Shown: piece after piece, positions 7,465 through 15,088 of the stretch
Layout of the letters: the number at the start of each line of letters is the position of its first letter
Numbering within the stretch: position 1 is the stretch's first letter
NCBI GenBank assembly: GCA_023416545.1
Contig: JAEZHO010000119.1
Coordinates: 1 to 19,506 of the forward strand
Direction of reading: 5' to 3'
Length of the DNA stretch: 19,506 bases
Source: Pseudomonadota bacterium
GTDB taxonomy: Bacteria > Pseudomonadota > Alphaproteobacteria > Rhizobiales > Rhizobiaceae
Translations under genes and position numbers: made by a program
The notes under the pieces: generated by a model
The model's database searches: none
What the model was told of the DNA's origin: nothing
Seen by the model: only the letters and a program-made list of their open reading frames with translations

Positions 7465-7650
7465 CGTGACGCCCCTTGCTTGCCGAGCCTGGCATCGCAC
7501 CGGGCAGGCTGCGGCCCGGCGTGCCGGACACGTCGTTAGCGGCAATGGCGCCCGCTGTCATGGGGCCTGCGCAATTTCCCACAGGCGGCGAATGCCCGCA
7601 TCCCCGTCCCATGCCGGTTTCGGTGGCTCCCGCCGGGCCGGCTGCGGGCG

Positions 7651-8556
7651 TCAGGTCTCGCCGATCGCGGCGATCGCCGCCTCGATCTCGGCCACGATGG
7701 CGGGGGAGAGCGGCAGGAGGGGGCGCGGCGGATCGGATTGCGAGAGGCCGAGAAGCCCTGCCGCGGCATAGATGACCCGCAGGCTTCCATGGGTTTGGAA
7801 GAGGTCCCAGAGCGGCGAGAAGGACAGGTCGAGCCGCGCCGTCTCGGCCCTGTCGCCGGCCATGGCGGCTTTCGCAAGCGCCGCGGCCGGTCGCGGAAGG
7901 AGCCCGCCGACGACGCTGTACCAGCAATCGGCGCCGGCAAGCATGGCCGCCGCCGCTCCCCAGTCGCCGCTGTAGCCGATGGCGAAGTCGGCGGGCGCGT
8001 TGGCGCGCAGCCGGCCGATCTCGCCGGAGAAATCCCCGTCGCCGGGAAGCGGCATCTTCACCGCCTTTATGCCCGGATGCGCGGCGAGACGGCCGAGAAG
8101 GTCCTCGCCGAAGATGAAGCGGGTGGTTGACGGGTTGTTGTAGATGCAGAGAGGCAGTCCGGTTGCCGAGGCGACGGCCCGGTAATGCTCCAGCGCCTCG
8201 TCCTGCGTCAGCGGGGTATAGGAGACCGGGGCGAGCAGGAGAGCGTCCGCACCCGCCTTTTCCGCATCGCTCGCGTTCGCCATCGCCTCGTCGGTACGGA
8301 GCGAGCCCACCCCGACGATCACCGGCAGCCTGCCGCCGACGACCTCGACCGCGGCCTCGATCGCGCGGCGCCGCTCCGCCCGCGGGAGATACATGTAGAT
8401 GCCGGTGCTGCCGAGGAGCCCGATGGACTGCGCCCCGCCGTCGACGATCCGCTCCAGCAGCTGCTGCAGCGCCTCGATCTCCACCCGCCCGGAAGGATCG
8501 GCCGGCGTCAGGGGAAAGGCGGAAAGGCCGGTGAAGAGCGGCATGGGCTGGCTCAT
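7651..8556 (-). CDS. Dihydrodipicolinate synthase/N-acetylneuraminate lyase family protein
   Basis: A 301-aa TIM-barrel class I aldolase/lyase of the DapA superfamily. GSTGIYMYL (~49-57) is the substrate-carboxylate loop, LCIYNNPSTT (~136-145) holds the general acid/base Tyr139, and IKAVKMP holds the Schiff-base lysine, K167 by alignment to the spacing in DapA. The glutamate usual after the loop (GTTGE) is replaced by Tyr, and the sequence is otherwise unlike housekeeping DapA, so it probably acts on another 2-keto acid. The start is ATG at 8556; an in-frame ATG at 8544 is possible and neither has a good ribosome site. It is divergent from the VOC gene and upstream of the NCS2 permease on the same strand. 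Confidence 0.92.
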   Translation of the reverse strand: MSQPMPLFTGLSAFPLTPADPSGRVEIEALQQLLERIVDGGAQSIGLLGSTGIYMYLPRAERRRAIEAAVEVVGGRLPVIVGVGSLRTDEAMANASDAEKAGADALLLAPVSYTPLTQDEALEHYRAVASATGLPLCIYNNPSTTRFIFGEDLLGRLAAHPGIKAVKMPLPGDGDFSGEIGRLRANAPADFAIGYSGDWGAAAAMLAGADCWYSVVGGLLPRPAAALAKAAMAGDRAETARLDLSFSPLWDLFQTHGSLRVIYAAAGLLGLSQSDPPRPLLPLSPAIVAEIEAAIAAIGET

Positions 8557-8732
8557 GAACAGCTCGCGGAAGGACAGGAACTACCCTGGGTGAGTATCGG
8601 GCCCGCAGGCTCACGGCAAGCGGGAAGGGCAGGGTTTTTCGCAACCCTTCTGTAGGCCCGGTATCCGCCGGATCGTCCTCGGGTTGCCGGATGTCGGCGC
8701 AAGAGCGATCATGCTGCGAGAGGAGACCTGCT

Positions 8733-9215
8733 ATGGCGAAGAACACGATCTGCCTGTGGTACGACAAGGACGCCTTGGAGGCCGCGCGCTTCTATGCCGC
8801 GACCTTTCCCGACAGCAGCGTCGGGGAGGTGGTGCTGGCGCCCGCCGACTATCCCTCCGGAAGAGCGGGGGACGTGATCGTCGTGGAATTCACCGTGGCC
8901 GGCATCCCCTGCGTCGGCCTGAACGGCGGCCCCGCCTTAACCCATAACGAATCCTTCTCCTTCCAGGTCTCCACCGAGGACCAGGAGGAAACCGACCGCT
9001 ACTGGAACGCCATCGTCGGCAATGGCGGGCAGGAAAGCGAATGCGGCTGGTGCAGGGATCGCTGGGGCATCTCCTGGCAGATCACGCCGCGCGTGCTGAT
9101 GGAGGCGCTTTCGGCCGGCGGCGACGAGGCAAGGCGCGCCTTCGAGGAGATGATGACCATGCGCAAGATCGACGTCGCCGCGATCGAGGCCGCCCGCCGC
9201 GGCGAGGCCGCGTGA
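8733..9215 (+). CDS. VOC family protein, PhnB-like (3-demethylubiquinone methyltransferase-like fold)
   Basis: A 160-aa soluble protein of the vicinal-oxygen-chelate superfamily, PhnB/3-DMU-9-3-mt subgroup. The pattern CLWYDKDALEAARFYAATFPDSSVGEV (~7-33), GGP.LTHNESFSFQVSTEDQEETDRYW (~65-91) and CGWCRDRWGISWQITPRVL (~104-122) is characteristic. The family has no settled activity and many members are probably metal-binding or structural homologs of glyoxalase. The start is ATG at 8733, with GAGAGGAG at 8719-8726; upstream in-frame ATG at 8691 lacks one. The gene converges on the AraC regulator with a 9-bp gap between stops. Confidence 0.92.
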   Translation: MAKNTICLWYDKDALEAARFYAATFPDSSVGEVVLAPADYPSGRAGDVIVVEFTVAGIPCVGLNGGPALTHNESFSFQVSTEDQEETDRYWNAIVGNGGQESECGWCRDRWGISWQITPRVLMEALSAGGDEARRAFEEMMTMRKIDVAAIEAARRGEAA

Positions 9216-9224
9216 CGGCCGCCG

Positions 9225-10220
9225 TCACGCGCCGTCTCCCCCGACCCGCTCGACCGCCCCTGTTGTCGCCCCTGTTGTCGCCCCTGTCGCCGTCCCGGTC
9301 GATCGCGGCCCTGCCGGCCGCCGGCCCTCGCGCCTGGCAAAGGCACCCGGCGCCAGCCCGACCTGGCGGCTGAAGGCCGTGCTGAACGTGCTCGCGGAGC
9401 CGTAGCCGACACGCTCCGCCACATGGTCGAGCGGCGTGCGTCCGCCCCGGAGAATCTCCTTTGCGACCGCCATGCGCCAGCCGAGGAGATAGTCCATCGG
9501 GCTCGTGCCGACGACGCGGGCGAACCGGTCGAAGAAGGTCGTGCGCGACATGCCGGCGAGCCGGGAAAGGTCCGCCACCGTCCACGGGCGGGCGATGTCG
9601 GCATGCATGGCCCTCAGCGCCACGGCGACGCGGGCGTCGGACAGTCCCCGCAGAAGGCCGGGACCGGTCTCCTGTGGCGGCGCGGCGCGCAGCGCCTCGA
9701 CCAGCAGGATCTCCACCAGCCGCTCCAGGATGAGGTCGCGGCCCGGGTCCTCGCGTCCCGCCTCCTCTCCCAGAAGCTGGACAAGCTGCGTCAGCCGCGG
9801 CACGCCCCGGATATGGATCGCGGTGGGCAGCAGCGAGACGAGCATCGCGGCATCGGGGGAATCGAAGCGGAAGTGGCCGCCGAACTGGCGCATGTCGGGC
9901 GGCCCGTCGGCGCGCCCGTGGCGGACCTCCGACAGCCCCGGGCCTGCGGTCTTCGGATCGACGTGGACGGGAGGCCCCGGCTCCGGGCTGGACATGGTGA
10001 ACGCGGGCGTGCCGGGCAGGAGCACGAAATCGCCCTTTGCGAGCAGGATCGGCGGCTTGCCGTCGACCGCCAGCCGGCAACTCCCCTCGGTGACGGCGCA
10101 GAAGCCCGGATGGCCGAAGGCGGAATAGCGGACGGCCCACCGCCCGGCGCCGCTGATCCCCTTCGAGAACACCGCGCGCGGCCGCAAGAGCCGGATCATC
10201 TCGGTAAGCGGATCGGACAT
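9225..10220 (-). CDS. AraC family regulator with N-terminal cupin domain
   Basis: A 331-aa transcription factor. Residues ~5-185 form the cupin_6 / AraC_binding_2 sensor domain (GRWAVRYSAFGHPGFCAVTEGSCRLAVDG, GDFVLLP). Residues ~195-295 hold the two helix-turn-helix units: WTVADLSRLAGMSRTTFFDRFARVVG (~213-238) and DHVAERVGYGSASTFSTAFSRQVGLAPGAFAR (~265-296). The tail after ~300 is low complexity (TGTATGATTGATTGAVERVGG) and is encoded by a 12-bp tandem repeat. It is divergent from the SDR gene across 97 bp, the standard arrangement for an AraC regulator controlling an adjacent dehydrogenase, which is therefore its likely target (inference). Confidence 0.94.
   Translation of the reverse strand: MSDPLTEMIRLLRPRAVFSKGISGAGRWAVRYSAFGHPGFCAVTEGSCRLAVDGKPPILLAKGDFVLLPGTPAFTMSSPEPGPPVHVDPKTAGPGLSEVRHGRADGPPDMRQFGGHFRFDSPDAAMLVSLLPTAIHIRGVPRLTQLVQLLGEEAGREDPGRDLILERLVEILLVEALRAAPPQETGPGLLRGLSDARVAVALRAMHADIARPWTVADLSRLAGMSRTTFFDRFARVVGTSPMDYLLGWRMAVAKEILRGGRTPLDHVAERVGYGSASTFSTAFSRQVGLAPGAFARREGRRPAGPRSTGTATGATTGATTGAVERVGGDGA
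9255..9287. repeat. 12-bp minisatellite (2.75 copies)
   Basis: The unit CGCCCCTGTTGT occurs at 9255-9266 and 9267-9278, with a partial third copy CGCCCCTGT at 9279-9287. It lies inside the 3' end of the AraC gene and encodes the tetrapeptide repeat TGAT in its tail. Copy-number change would keep the frame. Confidence 0.9.
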
Positions 10221-10317
10221 ACTCGGACTTCCGCCAATGAATTCCGGACTCCTTGCCGGCGAAAGTACGAGTTAGGCCGGTTACACGGGGCCGTCAACGT
10301 AAACCAGGAAACCGACC
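10221..10317. promoter_or_regulatory. Divergent AraC/SDR promoter with spaced direct repeats
   Basis: A 97-bp gap with the two start regions at its ends. CGGACT occurs at 10224-10229 and again at 10245-10250, 21 bp apart, i.e. two helical turns on the same face, as expected for AraC-family half-sites. No good -10 box was identified for either direction. Confidence 0.4.
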
Positions 10318-11061
10318 ATGAAGACCGTCCTCATTACCGGCTGCTCGTCCGGCTACGGGCTCGAGACCGCCCGCCACTTCCACCGGCGCGGCTGGAGCGT
10401 CATCGCCACCATGCGCAATCCCCGCAGCGACCTGCTTCCCGCCTCGGCCCGCATCCGCGTGCTGCCGCTCGACGTCACCCGCCCGGAAAGCATCGAGGCG
10501 GCGCTTGACGATGTCGGAGCGATCGACGTCCTCGTCAACAATGCGGGAATAGGCGTGGTCGGCGCGTTCGAGGCGACGCCCATGTCCCATGTCCGCAAGG
10601 TGTTCGAGACCAATACCTTCGGCGTCATGGCCATGGTCCAGGCTCTGGTGCCCCGGATGCGGGAGCGCCGCTCGGGGGCGATCGTCAACGTCACGTCCAG
10701 CGTCACCCTTGCGCCCATGCCGCTGACGGCCGCCTATACCGCCAGCAAGCAGGCGATCGAGGGATTTACCGGGGCGATCGCCCATGAACTGGCGGCCTTC
10801 GGCATCCGGGCCAAGCTGGTGGTGCCGGGCTATGCGCCGACGACGCGATTTGCCGTCAACACCGACATTCCCGTCACGGATCTCGTTCCCAGGGCCTATG
10901 CCGCCTTTGCGGAAGCGGTCTTCGCGGGGTTCGCCTATCCGGCCCTGACGACGCGGGAGACGGATGTGGCGGAGGCGGTCTGGCATGCGGCGAACGATAT
11001 GTCCGATCGGCTGCGCTATCCGGCCGGCGCCGATGCGGTCGCCCTTGCAGGCGCGGCGTGA
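10318..11061 (+). CDS. SDR family NAD(P)-dependent oxidoreductase
   Basis: A 247-aa classical short-chain dehydrogenase/reductase, cytoplasmic. The Rossmann glycine motif TGCSSGYG lies at ~7-14, and ATMRNP with Arg33 after the second strand suggests NADPH preference. The LDVT motif (~51-54), NNAG (74-77), the catalytic serine in NVTSS (~124-128) and the Y140xxxK144 motif (YTASK) are all intact. The substrate loop (GYAPTTRFAVNTDIPVTD) is unlike fatty-acid or sugar SDRs that I can name, so substrate is unassigned. It is divergent from the cupin-AraC regulator, its probable controller. A 25-residue membrane microprotein gene follows 69 bp downstream and could share its transcript. Confidence 0.94.
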   Translation: MKTVLITGCSSGYGLETARHFHRRGWSVIATMRNPRSDLLPASARIRVLPLDVTRPESIEAALDDVGAIDVLVNNAGIGVVGAFEATPMSHVRKVFETNTFGVMAMVQALVPRMRERRSGAIVNVTSSVTLAPMPLTAAYTASKQAIEGFTGAIAHELAAFGIRAKLVVPGYAPTTRFAVNTDIPVTDLVPRAYAAFAEAVFAGFAYPALTTRETDVAEAVWHAANDMSDRLRYPAGADAVALAGAA

Positions 11062-11130
11062 GCGCGACCGGGCGGGAGGAACCTCCGGCCGGGACGCTGC
11101 GTTGTGGCTTCGATGCAAAGGAGGAACATT

Positions 11131-11208
11131 ATGCTTAAAGGTATCGTGCTGTGGGCGATGGGAGTTCCCATCTTCGTCATCATCCTGCTCTACATGTTCG
11201 TCTTCTAG
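11131..11208 (+). CDS. 25-aa membrane microprotein
   Basis: ATG at 11131 is preceded by a near-perfect ribosome site, AAAGGAGGAAC at 11117-11127. The product, MLKGIVLWAMGVPIFVIILL followed by YMFVF, is a single predicted transmembrane helix with a lysine near its cytoplasmic end. Similar MLK...W..G.P...I..L short hydrophobic proteins occur in rhizobial genomes as small hypothetical proteins (recollection, not checked). It lies downstream of the SDR gene and is followed 12 bp after its stop by a perfect 10-bp hairpin, which supports a real transcription unit. Function is unknown; a membrane-complex accessory or stress microprotein is possible. Confidence 0.75.
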   Translation: MLKGIVLWAMGVPIFVIILLYMFVF

Positions 11209-11220
11209 GGCGCCTGGCCG

Positions 11221-11249
11221 GGCAACCGCAGCACAGCGATGCGGTTGCC
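11221..11249 (+). terminator. Hairpin after the microprotein gene
   Basis: The perfect 10-bp stem GGCAACCGCA (11221-11230) pairs with TGCGGTTGCC (11240-11249) around a 9-nt loop, between the microprotein and a convergent gene. Only a weak T-rich stretch follows (GGTCTTT about 10 nt later), so it is a plausible but not canonical terminator. Confidence 0.5.
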
Positions 11250-11298
11250 GCCCACGGTCTTTAAAGGGGTCGGCCGGGACCGGCACGCGTATCCGGAC

Positions 11299-11565
11299 CT
11301 AGTGGACCGACCCGCCGTCCTCCTCGCCGTCGAGAAACGAGCGGATGCCGTCCTTCTCGGTGGTCGCGAGGAATTCCTCCCAGGCATCCTTGTCGGTCTC
11401 GAACGTGCCTTCCCAGGAGGTCACGTCCTCCTCCTGAGAGATCACTTCCAGCGTCCAGCCACCTTCGCTGCCGGCCGGCCGGTGGATGTCGACGAGCACG
11501 GTGATGCCGTCATCCTCGAACTCACCGGAAAAATCCGAATATTCCAGCTTCGGCTCTTTGGCCAT
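11299..11565 (-). CDS. Hypothetical acidic protein, 88 aa
   Basis: A small, strongly acidic soluble protein (many Asp/Glu, e.g. SGEFEDDGITVLVDI and SFLDGEEDGG) that begins MAKEPKLEYSDFSGEFEDDG. GAAGGAG lies upstream of the ATG. The pattern of a short strand (ITVLVDIHRPAG), then WTLEVISQEEDVTSWEGTFETDKDAWEEFLATTEKDGI, suggests a compact alpha/beta fold; I recall similar unnamed proteins in Rhizobiales but cannot assign a function. There is no signal peptide, metal motif or membrane helix. It lies 119 bp downstream of the catalase-like gene on the same strand, where I see nothing else of note, and could be a late member of that unit. Confidence 0.8.
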   Translation of the reverse strand: MAKEPKLEYSDFSGEFEDDGITVLVDIHRPAGSEGGWTLEVISQEEDVTSWEGTFETDKDAWEEFLATTEKDGIRSFLDGEEDGGSVH

Positions 11566-11684
11566 CGGGATGCTCCTTCATCGATTCCGCGCGGGGTCGG
11601 GCCGCCCCGATTCTGGCGGCCTCGTACCATAGGGCAATTTCCTCCCGCAACGATACCGGTTGACACAAGTGCGATGCCGGCCGC

Positions 11685-12827
11685 TCACACGCCCCGGCCG
11701 GGCCTGCTTTCCCCGCCGTCCGCAATGCCGTGGCCGAAGGGACAGCGCAGCGGTTCGCGCACCGGCGTCTCGTTGCGCTCCGAGCGGAAGGCGGCGGATC
11801 GCTCGTAGGAGAGCTTGCGAAGCCGCATGATCTGCCCGAGCGGCTGGTGGGCGGCAAGGCCGTTCCAGGGGCTGAAATGCATGCCGTCGTCCACGAGCCG
11901 CGACAGTTCCTCGCTCCAGGCTTCCTGCGGTCCGGCGGTGAGCGTCGCGACGGTGACGAACGGGCTCTGCTTCTCGTCCCAGGCGTCGACGCCCTCGACG
12001 GGCATGGCGTCGAGATCGGTGCAGAGCTGGACCTGCAGGTGCCAGACGGCGGTTTCCGTCTCGAAGAAGTTCTCCGTCTCGTGGCGGATCACGTCCGGGT
12101 CCTCCGACGTGTCCACCGTCCGCCCGGCGAGCGCCTTGAGGTTGTCGGAGGCGGGAACGACGGCGATCTTGGCGATGAAGTCGCCGTAGCGCAGCGGCAG
12201 CTGGGCGAAGAAGCTCTCGCCGAGAATGTTCGTCTCCGGACTGCCGCCGAGCGATTTCAGCACCGCACTTTCCCGGCCGACGCTTTCCAGCGCCCCTTCG
12301 ACGGTCTTGAACACGCTGGAAATCACCTCCTTGGCGCCCTCCATGCGGTCGGTCGTGGCGGCAAGAAGCCTCGCATTGTTGAGGAAGGCCTTGCCGGACG
12401 GGGAGGCGAACTCCTTTCCGTTGACCATCACGAAGTCCTGGCTGGTCGACTGCGCCGAGCCCGGCAGGCGCGGGCCCTTCACGTCCAGCACCTTGAAGGC
12501 CATGCCGCGCGGGGTCGAGACGCTGTCGTGCAGTAGATCGCCGGGCGTGGTCGACAGGCGCACCACCGCCTCGTAGCGGCCGGGCGTCGCGAACAGGCCC
12601 TGCGCCAGTTCCGGCGGCAGGTCGTCCAGCACCTCGAAGCGGGCGGCAAGCAGGCCGTGGCTCTTGGCGTGGACGGCGCGGATCGCATGGCCGGAATGTT
12701 CGTAGGTGGTCTCGCAGATCGACAGCATGGTCTCGGCGATCCGGCGGCTGGTCTCCGCCTCGTCGGGTTCGACCCGCTCGACATGCGGGCCATAGCGGAC
12801 GGGCGTGACGGCAAGGTGGCTGGTCAT
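11685..12827 (-). CDS. Catalase-family haem protein, fourth gene of the aldehyde oxidoreductase operon
   Basis: A 380-aa protein with the minimal catalase core. AVHAKSHGLLAARFEV (~51-66) matches the distal-side RxxHAKGxGAxGxF block with the catalytic His53. VVRLSTTPGDLLHDSVSTPRGMAFKVLDVKG (~88-118) matches the RFSTV...RGFAVKF block. DFVMVNGKEF places the distal Asn at ~136. FSPWNGLAAHQPLGQIMRLRKLSY (~318-341) resembles the proximal part of short catalase-like proteins, with Tyr341 the candidate haem ligand (inference). It lacks the NADPH/flavodoxin parts of full catalases, so true catalase, peroxidase or allene-oxide-synthase-like activity is open. The start is ATG at 12827, overlapping the upstream TGA as ATGA, so it is translationally coupled to the molybdenum subunit. 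No signal peptide. Confidence 0.88.
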   Translation of the reverse strand: MTSHLAVTPVRYGPHVERVEPDEAETSRRIAETMLSICETTYEHSGHAIRAVHAKSHGLLAARFEVLDDLPPELAQGLFATPGRYEAVVRLSTTPGDLLHDSVSTPRGMAFKVLDVKGPRLPGSAQSTSQDFVMVNGKEFASPSGKAFLNNARLLAATTDRMEGAKEVISSVFKTVEGALESVGRESAVLKSLGGSPETNILGESFFAQLPLRYGDFIAKIAVVPASDNLKALAGRTVDTSEDPDVIRHETENFFETETAVWHLQVQLCTDLDAMPVEGVDAWDEKQSPFVTVATLTAGPQEAWSEELSRLVDDGMHFSPWNGLAAHQPLGQIMRLRKLSYERSAAFRSERNETPVREPLRCPFGHGIADGGESRPGRGV

Positions 12828-15076
12828 CGCCCGGGTAGTCCTTCCATGATCTTGTCGATGGTGATGGGAAAATGCCGGTGGCGGGTGCCGGTGGCATGGA
12901 AGATGGCGTTGGCGACCGCCGCGGCCAGCCCGACGATGCCGATCTCGCCGAGGCCCTTGACGCCGATCGGGCTTGCCCGGTCGTCGTGCTCCTCGACGAA
13001 GATGACGTCGATGTCCTCGACATCGGCATGGGCCGGCACATGGTATTCGGCGAGGTTGTGGTTCATGATCCGGCCGGTGCGGTGGTCGATCATGCCTTCC
13101 TCGTGAAGCGCCATCCCGAGCCCCATGACGACGCCGCCGAGGACCTGGCTGCTGGCCGTCTTCGGGTTGATGATCCGCCCGGCGGCGACCGCGTTGACCA
13201 CGCGCGTCACCCGCGGCACGCCGAGTTCGGCATCGATGCGGACCTCCACGAACATGGCCGAATGGGTGTAGCTGGCATGGGTCTTCGCCTGCTGCTCGTC
13301 GGGCGCGACCTTGCCGTGGCCCTCGACCGAGGACATGCCCTGATGGCCGAGGATGTCGGCGATCGCGACGCCCAGCTGGTCGTTCGCCTCGAGCACGAGC
13401 CGGTTGTCGCGGATCGCCAGTTCCTCGACCTCTGCGGCGGCGAGCGGCGAATTCTCCATCTTCTTCGCCAGCGACAGGAGCGTCCTGCGGATCTCCAGGC
13501 AGCCGGCCTGCACGGCCGAGCCGGAGGAGGCGGCCGTCCACGAGCCGCCCTCGACAGCGGTTTTCGGGAGGGTGGAATCGCCGATCAGCACGCTGACCCG
13601 GTCGGCCGTCTGTCCGAGGCCTTCGGCCGCAAGCTGCGCGAGGATCGTATAGGTGCCGGTGCCGATGTCGGACGCCGCGGCCAGCACTGCGATCTTGCCG
13701 TCGGCAAAGAGGCGGACCTTGGCTTCCGCGGGCGTCAGCATGGCCTCCCAGATCCCGGTCGCAACACCCCAGCCGATCAGGTCGTTGCCGTCCCGCATCG
13801 AGCCAGGCTCGGGCGAGCGCCCCGACCAGCCGAAACGCTCCGCGCCTTCGCGGTAGCAGGCGTGCAGTGCCTTGGAGGTAAACTGCAGGTCCTGGTTCTG
13901 GTCGTAGGTAGCGAAGTTCTTCACCCGGAACTCGAGCGGATCGATGCCCGCCGCATGGGCGAGCTCGTCGATCGCCGACTCAAGCGCCAGGAAGGCCGTC
14001 GCCGCGCCCGGCGCCCGCATGTCGCCCGGCGTCGAGAGCGTCGTCTTGGCGATCTCGTAGGAGAGCCTGACATTGTCGCAGCTGTAGGCGAGGCCGGACC
14101 AGTTGACGACGTTTTCCTGGTAATCCTCGTGAAGCGAGGTCGCCTGCACGGCGTGGTGGCGGACGGAGACGAGCCGCCCTTCCGCATCGGCCGCGACCTG
14201 CATGCGCTGGACCGGCGCCGGGCGCCAGGTGAGGTAGAACATCTCCCGCCGGCTCATCTCGACCTTCACGGAGCGCTTCAGGTCGAGGCTCGCCATCACC
14301 GCGAAGAACAGCTGGTGCTTGGGCCGCAGGCCGGCGCCGAACCCGCCGCCGACATAGGCATTGACCACCCGGACCTTCTCGGGCTTGAGGCCGAAGACGT
14401 TGCAGACATAGTCGTGGCTATTCTGCGAGCCCTGCGTCTTGTCGTAGACGGTGAGGACGCCGTCTTCCTCAGGGATGACCGTGGTGGCGAAGAGCTCCAT
14501 CGGATTGTGGTACTCGCCTTCCTGGACATATTCGGCGTCGATCCTGAAGGGCGCTGCCTCGTAGGCTGCCTCGGCATCGCCGCGCGGCGCAATCGGCACG
14601 AAGGCCTCCCGGCGCGGTTCCGGCGGCACGTAGCTTTTCTCCTGCTCGACCATGATGTCGGTGCGCGGCTCGTCCCGCTCGTATTCGACCCGGACGAGGT
14701 CGGCGGCGTCGCGCGCGGCCTCGAAGCTCCTGGCGACGACGAGCGCGATCGGCTGGCCGTCGAAGAGGATGCGGTCGCTTTCCAGCGGCCGGAACGGATG
14801 GCCGGGAAGGGCGACCTCATCCTTCCACTTCGCGTCCCGCCGGGCGGTGGAGGGGCGGTTGCGCCAGGTATAGACCTTGACGACGCCGGGAAAACGCTCG
14901 GCCTCGGTCGTGTCGATCGAGGCGATGCGGCCGGCGGCGACCGTCGCCTGGACGGCATGGCCGTAGAGCATGCCGGGATCGTTGTACTCGGCGGCATAGG
15001 GCGCGGTGCCGGTGACCTTGAGCGGGCCGTCGATGCGCGGAAGGGCAAGTCCGACGACGTTCTTTTCGGTGAGCAT
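12824..15076 (-). CDS. paoC: Xanthine dehydrogenase-family molybdopterin-binding subunit (PaoC/YagR type)
   Basis: A 750-aa large subunit of a molybdenum hydroxylase that oxidises aldehydes to carboxylic acids at a MCD-type molybdenum cofactor. Visible are the N-terminal a/b hammerhead domain (GTAPYAAEYNDPGMLYGH, ~23-40; FDGQPIALVVA, ~105-115), the cofactor loop VGGGFGAGLRPKHQ (~242-255), MRAPGAATAFLALE (~353-366), GGSWTAASSGSAVQAG (~510-525) and the catalytic glutamate E711 in GVKGLGEIG (~705-713). All are intact and the length fits PaoC (about 730 aa) rather than XdhB. A strong ribosome site (GAGGGAG) precedes the ATG, 12 bp after the FAD-subunit stop. Exact substrate is unknown; PaoC homologs prefer aromatic aldehydes. 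Confidence 0.95.
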   Translation of the reverse strand: MLTEKNVVGLALPRIDGPLKVTGTAPYAAEYNDPGMLYGHAVQATVAAGRIASIDTTEAERFPGVVKVYTWRNRPSTARRDAKWKDEVALPGHPFRPLESDRILFDGQPIALVVARSFEAARDAADLVRVEYERDEPRTDIMVEQEKSYVPPEPRREAFVPIAPRGDAEAAYEAAPFRIDAEYVQEGEYHNPMELFATTVIPEEDGVLTVYDKTQGSQNSHDYVCNVFGLKPEKVRVVNAYVGGGFGAGLRPKHQLFFAVMASLDLKRSVKVEMSRREMFYLTWRPAPVQRMQVAADAEGRLVSVRHHAVQATSLHEDYQENVVNWSGLAYSCDNVRLSYEIAKTTLSTPGDMRAPGAATAFLALESAIDELAHAAGIDPLEFRVKNFATYDQNQDLQFTSKALHACYREGAERFGWSGRSPEPGSMRDGNDLIGWGVATGIWEAMLTPAEAKVRLFADGKIAVLAAASDIGTGTYTILAQLAAEGLGQTADRVSVLIGDSTLPKTAVEGGSWTAASSGSAVQAGCLEIRRTLLSLAKKMENSPLAAAEVEELAIRDNRLVLEANDQLGVAIADILGHQGMSSVEGHGKVAPDEQQAKTHASYTHSAMFVEVRIDAELGVPRVTRVVNAVAAGRIINPKTASSQVLGGVVMGLGMALHEEGMIDHRTGRIMNHNLAEYHVPAHADVEDIDVIFVEEHDDRASPIGVKGLGEIGIVGLAAAVANAIFHATGTRHRHFPITIDKIMEGLPGR

Positions 15077-15088
15077 GGCCGGTCTCCC

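Noticed and set aside
6118..7539. Plus-strand frame of 473 codons antisense to the permease
   Set aside because: The product is a string of Arg/Asp/Gly-rich low-complexity sequence typical of the antisense of a GC-rich gene; the minus strand encodes a clear NCS2 transporter.
11442..11666. Minus-strand frame with GGAGGA upstream of an ATG at 11628-11630 region
   Set aside because: It runs out of frame through the start of the 88-aa acidic gene, which has its own better-placed ribosome site and a plausible protein sequence.
12828..13541. N-terminal extension of the catalase-like frame into paoC
   Set aside because: The open frame continues for ~238 codons but overlaps paoC out of frame and is Arg-rich; ATG at 12827 with the ATGA overlap is the real start.
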